From the NCBI GenBank assembly GCA_900617975.1, contig UZAE01000621.1, positions 1 to 20,440 of the forward strand: a stretch of 20,440 nucleotides of DNA. The letters are read 5' to 3'. Source of the stretch: Rodentolepis nana (Eukaryota; Platyhelminthes; Cestoda; Cyclophyllidea; Hymenolepididae). Below the pieces are notes generated by a model. The model worked only from the letters and a program-made list of their open reading frames with translations, was not told the origin of the DNA and searched no databases. A program made the position numbers and the translations under genes. How positions within the stretch are numbered: position 1 is the stretch's first letter; every line of letters starts with the position of its first letter. Shown here in pieces: positions 17,701-20,440 of the stretch.

Positions 17701-17885
17701 TTGCAGTCGTCACTCTTTGGGCTGTGGGGTGGTATCGACTTGGAATTAATCTACCTTATCGGTGGTGTTCGATGTATAGGCAAATCTGCTTATTTGCCTT
17801 AATGGCACTATTTTCACTATGAATTTTTTTATTTCATTTTCCCTCTTTTTCTTTAATTTCAGAATCGGATTCCCCAAGCGAATAG
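7921..17885 (+). CDS. smg/SAMD4: Smaug (SAMD4) homologue, RNA-binding translational repressor; 11 coding exons
   Basis: Proposed join: 7921-8100, 8180-8309, 8353-8733, 9244-9279, 9639-10132, 10204-10453, 10810-11544, 11618-11706, 13192-13803, 16442-16832, 17863-17885. Every intron is GT-AG, phases match, and the total is 3321 nt, about 1106 residues plus stop. Smaug proteins recognise stem-loops (CNGG-loop Smaug response elements) in target mRNAs through a SAM domain, then repress translation and recruit CCR4-NOT deadenylase in cytoplasmic granules. What identifies it: WLKSLRLHKY and a V-T-x-G-A-R motif in the SAM domain (about residues 492-554), an SSR1-like region with T-L-E-D-R (184-188), a second block with SRSQKDQVISWEKELID (about 768-784), and a C-terminal AEINRDLELL motif like the vertebrate DINNRLESL. 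It is longer than human SAMD4A (about 700 residues) because of low-complexity linkers. The least certain junctions are exon 1/2, the exon 3 donor and the start. Confidence 0.85.
8101..8179 (+). other. Smaug intron 1 (79 nt)
   Basis: GTTTGT...AACAG, phase 0. An alternative acceptor at 8205-8206 (CTGCAG) is also in phase and would drop nine residues. I prefer the first because FVYTVLTLQ aligns with the conserved first SSR1 helix (compare TVVMYALLKR in Drosophila Smaug). Confidence 0.55.
8180..8309 (+). CDS. smg/SAMD4: Smaug coding exon 2 (start of SSR1)
   Basis: Encodes residues about 61-103: FVYTVLTLQ, then NISSDYLKLVHSLITYRLGE and on to the donor ATTG|GTAATT, phase 1. The pattern of a hydrophobic helix, a short turn, then Y-L-K-L-V-H-S-L matches the opening helices of Smaug similarity region 1, which in fly and human reads roughly T-V-x-x-x-x-L-L-K-R ... 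F-L-Q. Similarity is weak at single-residue level. Position and phase support it more than identity does. Confidence 0.65.
8310..8352 (+). other. Smaug intron 2, 43-nt mini-intron
   Basis: GTAATTTTGC...CAACTTAG, phase 1. Without removal the frame is broken. With removal D-I-(G|AG=E)-Y-L-K continues into the clear SSR1 sequence. A later AG at 8362-8363 would also keep frame and lose four residues. Confidence 0.65.
8353..8733 (+). CDS. smg/SAMD4: Smaug coding exon 3 (core of SSR1)
   Basis: Encodes about residues 104-230. The conserved part runs from ILELLFSLDSSKDKAADLNQ through DIYLTLVDKALENA to EGQLLIVAMSTPLFTLEDR. It follows the SSR1 pattern of fly and vertebrate Smaug (L-L-K-P-G, then x-Y-L-x-L-x-x-x-x-x-x-x, then Q-L-L-S-Y-A-L-I-H-P-x-x-x-L-E-D-R). 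SSR1 is a helical region reported to mediate dimerisation. The donor I use, GGAT|GTGAGC at 8734, is phase 1 and joins cleanly to the microexon. GAG|GTCTTT at 8702 is a phase-0 alternative that would not fit the next exon. Confidence 0.78.
8734..9243 (+). other. Smaug intron 3 (510 nt)
   Basis: Ends in a strong polypyrimidine tract (TTTTTTCTCTAATTTTTTTA, 9220-9239) and ACAG. The open frame of exon 3 reads on to a stop at 8846 through a hydrophobic stretch. That is a retained-intron shadow, not protein. Confidence 0.65.
9244..9279 (+). CDS. smg/SAMD4: Smaug 36-nt microexon (exon 4)
   Basis: A 36-nt open segment between one of the best acceptors in the locus (long T-rich tract, ATTACAG) and the donor GGAG|GTAATC. 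Its entry and exit phases (1 and 1) match exon 3 and exon 5. It adds twelve codons, giving YLEDTIHPDTVG across the junctions. Because it is symmetric, the protein stays in frame with or without it, so it could be a cassette exon. LED followed by T/S residues sits where human SAMD4A has LEDRTS after SSR1, but twelve residues are too few for proof. Confidence 0.6.
9280..9638 (+). other. Smaug intron 4 (359 nt)
   Basis: GTAATC...CTCTTGTGTAG, phase 1. The frame of exon 5 is open upstream to 9518, but that part is T-rich intron sequence. Confidence 0.6.
9639..10132 (+). CDS. smg/SAMD4: Smaug coding exon 5 (Ser/Pro-rich linker)
   Basis: Encodes about residues 243-407, a Ser-rich, largely disordered linker between SSR1 and the SAM domain (runs such as SSSTSSSPNSSGFVSGSES). 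It contains basic Ser motifs such as LLRRQSASPYSP and an acidic patch KEEDDSASSS. These look like kinase substrate sites; the matching human linker is also Ser-rich and phosphorylated, but site identity is inference. It starts after CTTGTGTAG (phase 1) and ends at TCTGAA|GTAAGT, a near-perfect donor in phase 0. GC content is clearly higher than in the flanking introns, as expected for coding DNA. Confidence 0.72.
10204..10453 (+). CDS. smg/SAMD4: Smaug coding exon 6 (proline-rich linker before the SAM domain)
   Basis: Encodes about residues 408-490. It is separated from exon 5 by a 71-nt intron (10133-10203, GTAAGT...TTTACAG), phase 0. The peptide has two polyproline patches (SSPPPPQT and STPPPPQI) and a basic Ser site (QPRRSSISK). 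It ends EDPGMA before the donor GCTC|GTAAGC in phase 1. The split codon joins to give GMA-Q-IPVWLKSLR, placing the linker directly against the SAM domain as in other Smaug proteins. The open frame continues past the donor to 10557, but that extension is intronic. Confidence 0.75.
10454..10809 (+). other. Smaug intron 6 (356 nt)
   Basis: GTAAGC...GACATTTTAG, phase 1. AT-rich, nothing else seen. Confidence 0.7.
10810..11544 (+). CDS. smg/SAMD4: Smaug coding exon 7 (SAM RNA-binding domain and PHAT-like region)
   Basis: The diagnostic exon. After the splice the protein reads IPVWLKSLRLHKYIGLFK, then LTYYQMLGITDEWLQRQ, HVTQGARNKILVSIANL. This follows the Smaug SAM domain almost helix by helix (about residues 492-554). 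The RLHKY and GAR.K basic elements belong to the electropositive surface that in Drosophila Smaug and yeast Vts1 contacts the RNA hairpin loop. Next come a helical PHAT-like stretch with LESLIE and TLRGCLYELRSCLQTPF (about 555-595), comparable to L-x-E-L-x-x-x-x-x-TP in human and fly. The remainder (about 600-735) is low-complexity, with an acidic patch (DVEDFVGVDDGDFDDF) and a Cys-rich patch (LCQCPCTNSDTC). It ends CATG|GTTAGC, phase 1. Confidence 0.93.
11618..11706 (+). CDS. smg/SAMD4: Smaug coding exon 8 (first half of second conserved block)
   Basis: An 89-nt exon between GTTTTAG and CCT|GTGAGT, entry phase 1 and exit phase 0. It encodes GYKALLIEPVENDDNYGFF then IQLLGIVLDHP (about 736-765). 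This aligns with the vertebrate segment that reads roughly V-C-x-Q-L-L-V-x-x-P-D-E-E-N-I-x-x-Y-L-x-L-I-D-K-C-L-x-H. It is too short to have been found as an open frame; it was found by phase and by the missing half of the conserved block. Confidence 0.85.
11707..13191 (+). other. Smaug intron 7-8 gap (1485-nt intron)
   Basis: GTGAGT...AATTTTTGTAG, phase 0. The conserved helix is interrupted here and resumes exactly at 13192. It holds two diverged copies of a short repeat (about 11800-11850 and 12955-13005) and a minus-strand open frame at 12382-12585 that I do not believe. No further exon was recognised. Confidence 0.7.
13192..13803 (+). CDS. smg/SAMD4: Smaug coding exon 9 (second half of conserved block, His/Pro-rich tail)
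   Basis: Opens with SFSRSQKDQVISWEKELIDR (about residues 766-785), which continues the conserved block of exon 8 and parallels the human AFTETQKKRLLSWKQQVQ. The rest (to about 969) is low-complexity: PPPP, two HHHH runs, SQQPTPHSP, QQQPAAPPPPPP, and repeated Ser-basic motifs (RRSSY). It ends TATCCG|GTGAGT, an excellent donor, phase 0. The His and Pro runs are encoded by near-repetitive CAC/CAT and CCT/CCA tracts, so length variation between individuals is plausible. The open frame continues past the donor to 13956, but that part is T-rich intron. Confidence 0.88.
14716..14746. repeat. (GT)n microsatellite
   Basis: About 31 nt of uninterrupted GT dinucleotides in Smaug intron 9, next to a purine-rich stretch at 14655-14700. 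A simple repeat, Z-DNA-capable and probably polymorphic. Confidence 0.95.
15644..15656. repeat. Target site duplication beside retroelement copy B (tail side)
   Basis: TTCTTCCGATCAT, matching 16012-16024 at 12 of 13 positions. Confidence 0.7.
15657..16011 (-). mobile_element. SINE-like / 3'-LINE-like retroelement, copy B, antisense in Smaug intron
   Basis: Reverse complement of the family at 2776-3068 and 19237-19592. Read on the minus strand it begins GGGGTGTGAGATAGACTTAC and ends CATTTGATATAAATAAA. It is flanked by a 13-bp target duplication with one mismatch: TTCTTCCGATCAT at 15644-15656 and TTCTTCCTATCAT at 16012-16024. The tail is odd: the motif CATTTGATATAAATAAA occurs twice (about 15700-15718 and 15656-15676) with a (TA)n run between. 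This suggests tail duplication or a second partial insertion. Unlike copy A it keeps a segment beginning TTTGATGTTCC, shared with copy C. Confidence 0.82.
16012..16024. repeat. Target site duplication beside retroelement copy B (head side)
   Basis: TTCTTCCTATCAT, matching 15644-15656 at 12 of 13 positions. Confidence 0.7.
16442..16832 (+). CDS. smg/SAMD4: Smaug coding exon 10 (low-complexity tail and conserved C-terminal helix)
   Basis: Encodes about residues 970-1099, starting TSAHPFLPRTR after a long pyrimidine tract and CTAAG, phase 0. The first two thirds are Pro/Ser-rich (LLPPPLPHS, QPPPQPGPSSQSP). The end carries SVISEYSTAEINRDLELL and TEKVTKLAIE, matching the C-terminal element of vertebrate Smaug (roughly [20 protein letters not shown]). 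The donor GAAG|GTGAGC at 16833 is phase 1. If the intron is retained, the protein instead gains about 20 residues and stops at 16894. Two other frames are open across part of this exon; they are shadows of the GC-rich coding DNA. Confidence 0.83.
16833..17862 (+). other. Smaug last intron (1030 nt)
   Basis: GTGAGC...TTTTTCTTTAATTTCAG, phase 1. The acceptor has a long polypyrimidine tract. The intron contains the tRNA-like SINE fragment at 17362-17427; nothing else was recognised. Confidence 0.75.
17362..17427 (-). repeat. tRNA-like sequence: head of a tRNA-derived SINE or tRNA pseudogene
   Basis: On the minus strand the sequence reads GGCATGTTAGGCTCGGTGGT, then TAACATTCTGGCTTGAGAAT, then a perfect T-arm of ACGGG, loop TTTAACG, CCCGT, then CGGTGCAC. 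The GGCTCGGTGGTTA part looks like a pol III A box and the GGGTTTAACGCCC part like a B box. The anticodon stem (ATTCT/AGAAT) closes a loop of six instead of seven. The acceptor arms do not pair, so this is not a working tRNA. Continuation of the pattern into tRNA-unrelated sequence at lower coordinates suggests a SINE on the minus strand, but a second copy is needed to set its 3' end. Confidence 0.5.
17863..17885 (+). CDS. smg/SAMD4: Smaug last coding exon (exon 11), 23 nt to the stop
   Basis: Joined to exon 10 it completes the split codon and reads ESDSPSE followed by TAG at 17883-17885. The protein therefore ends ...KLAIEESDSPSE. The acceptor (CTTTAATTTCAG with a long T/C tract) is among the strongest in the locus and is in the right phase. 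An acidic/serine terminus directly after the C-terminal helix is compatible with other Smaug proteins. Confidence 0.75.
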
Positions 17886-18004
17886 GCTTCAATGCAAAAA
17901 CAAACAGGAGTACTTATTTGTTTCCCCTTCCGGATTTCTTATCACCCCTGCCTACAAGGTGTTGGACAAGTGGACAAAAGCTGGACTTTAAATTCTATTG
18001 CACC

Positions 18005-18035
18005 CATACGCGTGCGTGTGTGTGTGCGCGCGCGC
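18005..18035. repeat. 31-nt strictly alternating purine-pyrimidine tract (Z-DNA-prone)
   Basis: From C18005 to C35 of that line every step alternates pyrimidine and purine. A (GT)n core is followed by a (GC)n run (GTGTGTGTGTGCGCGCGCGC). This is the classical Z-DNA-forming type of sequence and lies about 120 nt after the Smaug stop codon. Confidence 0.85.
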
Positions 18036-18910
18036 TACCTCTCTCGCTCGTAACGAAGAAGTGAAGGGAAGCAATTAAGAGAAAACGCAATCATCTGTAG
18101 CTGTGTCTCAAGCTGGTCTTGTACATTTTTTTGCAACTCTGAACTCCCTACTTTCTCATCCTCTTCATTTACTCCGCACTCAAAGTACTTTTCTCCTCGT
18201 ATCTTTTTTTCGCTTTCTCAACATTATCATCATTGAGTATTCACGGGTTGACATTTTAAGGCGTTTTTTTTTTCTAAACAACTCATAATGCAATATCATT
18301 GACATCATATTATCTATTTGTTGTGCATACCATTGCGTTGTTTGAGCATAAATGTATTATTATTATTATGATTGATTTAATATATCTTTATCATTCGACG
18401 CCCAGTCTATAGTATTTATCGATTTTTGTATGAGTTAAACTTTTACTTAAACTATTAAGTAGGCCATATTTCACTTATATGATAGATTGGCATAAACTGG
18501 GTCAATGAATGCCTCATTTTGCGAACTAATTAGGCATATGATTCTCACCTAATGTATTATTATTTATTGACTTATATAAAACAGGCTATTTTGCCGATAT
18601 GGGTTGCTATTACTAATAGAAGGTTAAATGTAACTGACGCCCGGATCAAAACTAAAACCAATTTCGATTGGAAAATGATCTTGATTCCATGCCGAATTAG
18701 ACAAAAATTAATCATTTCGTTAACAGTCCAAACTTATATTTTATCGCATAATGCTTCAATAATAGTTTGACGTGATAACTGTAGAGGTGGTGTTAATGTG
18801 GATGTGTGCTCAATTGCAATCTTATAGATTTTGAAGTCTCTACCAATGAAAATACTATCTTATAGGTAGTCGACCTATGTTACTTATTCGTTCACTTTAC
18901 TCGTTTTTCC

Positions 18911-18920
18911 ATTAAATAAA
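18911..18920 (+). terminator. Candidate poly(A) signal for Smaug
   Basis: ATTAAATAAA contains overlapping ATTAAA and AATAAA hexamers. It is the first canonical signal I find after the stop codon at 17885. Confidence 0.4.
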
Positions 18921-18940
18921 TACTTTGAATAGGCTTAGAC

Positions 18941-19236
18941 AAGCTGGTAATTAAGTGTTGCAATCTGATGTGACTAAGAAATCAGGTTAAGGCAAAAGTG
19001 GATAGATGGGAAGGAAAGGATTAATCGCAAAATAACTTTAAAAAGCCATTCATTGTAATAGTGAGAAAACAAATCGCTCGAGTACACCAAGAGAACACGT
19101 GTGACCTCGTTCCTCATGCTCTGAGACACCAATTCTTGAGCTTCTACATTCAGAATTGGCTAATTAGGTTCGGCTTGGATCAGCCAATCATTCATTCGAT
19201 ATCCACTTAAATGCAAGCGCATTTATGCCCTTAATA
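18941..19236. other. Intergenic DNA downstream of Smaug
   Basis: About 300 nt before retroelement copy C; no gene or repeat recognised. Confidence 0.5.
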
Positions 19237-19592
19237 GGGGTGCGTGATAGACATACCTCCATGTGGTACACTCTGAGCAACATGCGATAGACATACCTCC
19301 ATGTGGTACACTCTGAGCAACATATACTCATAAGGCAAAAAAGTCTATTAACCGGCAGTTGACTTTTGACTTCAAACTACCATCTCCCGACTGTATGTCA
19401 TATATCACCACTTTCACAGTACTCACCTCACCTTTGTTTATGCCTTTGTGACTCTCTGTTACATCTGCGAAACCTCTGTTCCCCCCCCCCTCCCCGACAT
19501 TTTGTGGCTTTGATGTTCCTCCCATCTGTGAAACTCGAATTCAACTATAAGGCTAATGATAACTGTCATAAAGCCTGCCAACTCATATAAAT
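19237..19592 (+). mobile_element. SINE-like / 3'-LINE-like retroelement, copy C, with internal duplication
   Basis: Third copy of the family at 2776-3068 and 15657-16011, starting GGGGTGCGTGATAGACATAC and ending AAGCCTGCCAACTCATATAA. The first 40 nt or so are duplicated in tandem (19246 and 19286 start the same GATAGACATACCTCC unit). It keeps the TTTGATGTTCC segment present in copy B and missing from copy A, and has a poly-C tract like copy A. The AAAT tail is almost gone and no target duplication is visible, so it is probably older or truncated at the 3' end. Confidence 0.8.
19246..19323 (+). repeat. 40-bp tandem duplication at the head of copy C
   Basis: GATAGACATACCTCCATGTG... recurs at 19246 and 19286, a period of 40 nt. 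The units are identical through TACACTCTGAGCAACAT, so the duplication is young relative to the element. Confidence 0.9.
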
Positions 19593-19843
19593 GTTCTCAA
19601 AAGTGAACCGTTGTTTGAACGCCAAACCTTCAAGAGTTTGTGTTGTTCAAGCTCTACAAGTGGACAGATGAGTGAATTATAAGAGACTGCCACAGCCAAA
19701 AGTTTAACCAACACCTCCGATCCCCCTGAATCGATAGGTCCTCATTATTTCTAATTTTGTGAAAAAAAAGTGGAAGTCCTTATGCAATAAATTTATTGCT
19801 CTTTAATATTTTTGGTCATCTAATTATGTGGCCTCTTTTTTGC
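19593..19843. other. Intergenic DNA between copy C and solo LTR copy 2
   Basis: About 250 nt with no gene or repeat that I recognise. Confidence 0.5.
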
Positions 19844-19847
19844 CTTT

Positions 19848-20187
19848 TGTGGGACACGTTATCGCTGTGTGCGTCATCGTATGCCTGGATGTCTGCTCGC
19901 CAGGATTGGGAGGTGCGGCCGTACAACTCTGTGTGCAGCGACCGTACAAACGTGACAATCATCAACCTCTGTTTAACCTAATCCCCCATCCTGATCATGA
20001 GTAGCTCCCTGCGTGTACACTTGATCCGCAATATACATCCTGAGTAAACGTGCTCCGTGCTACACGTCTGTTTCCTTTATAGCTGGGCTATAGCTTAGCT
20101 AGTTCTGGGAGTCTAGCTAGATGTAGGAGAATCTGCCATAGAGATTTCTGAGTCAGTCAGGCTTTACTAAGGTAGCAATCCGCTACA
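19848..20187 (-). mobile_element. Solo LTR of a retrotransposon, copy 2 (inverted relative to copy 1)
   Basis: Reverse complement of the LTR at 4797-5168, about 94 per cent identical by eye outside the indels. It is 340 bp with the same TG...CA ends, and is flanked by the 4-bp direct repeat CTTT at 19844-19847 and 20188-20191. Because this duplication differs from that of copy 1 (CTAT), the two LTRs are independent insertions and not the two ends of one element. It has a single unit where copy 1 has the 37-bp duplication. The open frame at 19796-19981 on the plus strand partly overlaps the LTR and is not a gene. Confidence 0.88.
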
Positions 20188-20191
20188 CTTT
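20188..20191. repeat. 4-bp target site duplication, right of solo LTR copy 2
   Basis: CTTT, matching 19844-19847 on the other side of the LTR. Confidence 0.78.
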
Positions 20192-20440
20192 TATTGGCTT
20201 CGTGGTTAATAAAATTAATGACCTAATGCTAGAAGAATTAATAAACTGCGGAAAAAAGAATAATGAAATTTTATCCCCTTTATGAAAGAAATTTTAATAT
20301 CTCACAAATCAATCAGTTTCTGTAAATTGCTATTATTTGCATATTCATGAAAATGTGAATCTATCAACTCAACATGGAGGAAGTTTGGGGTTTCAATAAA
20401 TTTATATTTCCAGCGGGGCTAATAGCTTTCCTTGATATTT
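20192..20440. other. AT-rich flank at the right end
   Basis: No gene or repeat recognised in the last 250 nt. Confidence 0.5.

Larger units (their letters stand above)
17886..18940 (+). other. Presumed Smaug 3' UTR
   Basis: Follows the stop codon with no convincing further coding. It holds the alternating purine-pyrimidine tract at 18005-18035, a (TTA)n-like stretch near 18354-18368, and an AU-rich-element nonamer TTATTTATT at 18560-18568. The end is set by the first canonical poly(A) signal after the stop, at 18915. A UTR of about 1 kb is plausible but not proved. The open frames here (about 17819-18064, 18103-18288, 18552-18770) look like chance. Confidence 0.4.

Noticed and set aside
4797..20187. 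The two LTRs as ends of one large retrotransposon
   Set aside because: They are in opposite orientation and have different target duplications (CTAT and CTTT), and the interior is a host gene.
1..20440. CRISPR arrays, prokaryotic operons, ribosome binding sites, defence systems
   Set aside because: Gene structure is eukaryotic throughout; no regularly spaced repeats or prokaryotic gene clusters are present.

Overview
This is eukaryotic (metazoan) nuclear DNA. It is AT-rich, the genes are split by introns, and several families of dispersed repeats are present. A flatworm (Platyhelminthes, perhaps a tapeworm) is my best guess. The basis is the mix of a 43-nt intron with kilobase-scale introns, the AT-rich non-coding DNA, and a very divergent version of a conserved animal protein. 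The phylum is an inference and cannot be proved from this window.

The only gene that can be modelled end to end is a Smaug (SAMD4/smg) homologue on the + strand, about 7921-17885, in 11 coding exons. All splice junctions are GT-AG and all phases agree. The model gives 3321 nt, or about 1106 residues. The order is an N-terminal Smaug similarity region (SSR1, exons 2-3), a low-complexity linker (exons 4-6), the RNA-binding SAM domain with a PHAT-like helical stretch (exon 7), a second conserved helical block (exons 8-9), a long Pro/His/Ser-rich tail (exons 9-10), and the conserved C-terminal helix motif, ending in a 23-nt last coding exon. Smaug proteins bind hairpins in mRNAs and recruit translational repressors and the CCR4-NOT deadenylase.

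At the left edge, on the - strand (103-367), is one exon of an immunoglobulin-superfamily gene. It carries a hydrophobic signal-peptide-like stretch followed by the first half of an Ig domain that resembles the first Ig domain of nephrin/Kirre/Kirrel proteins. It has no in-frame ATG, so the start lies in another exon. The rest of the gene runs off the left end. The two genes are divergent, separated by about 7.5 kb of AT-rich DNA in which I see repeats but no convincing gene.

The repeats are informative. Two solo LTRs (4797-5168 on +, 19848-20187 on -) flank the Smaug gene in inverted orientation; each begins TG, ends CA and has its own perfect 4-bp target duplication (CTAT, CTTT). A SINE-like or 3'-LINE-like family with AAAT-type tails is present in three copies (2776-3068 +, 15657-16011 -, 19237-19592 +). 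Two of these have clear target site duplications of 16 and 13 bp. A tRNA-like SINE head lies on the - strand at 17362-17427, inside the last Smaug intron. Microsatellites, and a 31-nt strictly alternating purine-pyrimidine tract in the presumed Smaug 3' UTR, complete the picture.
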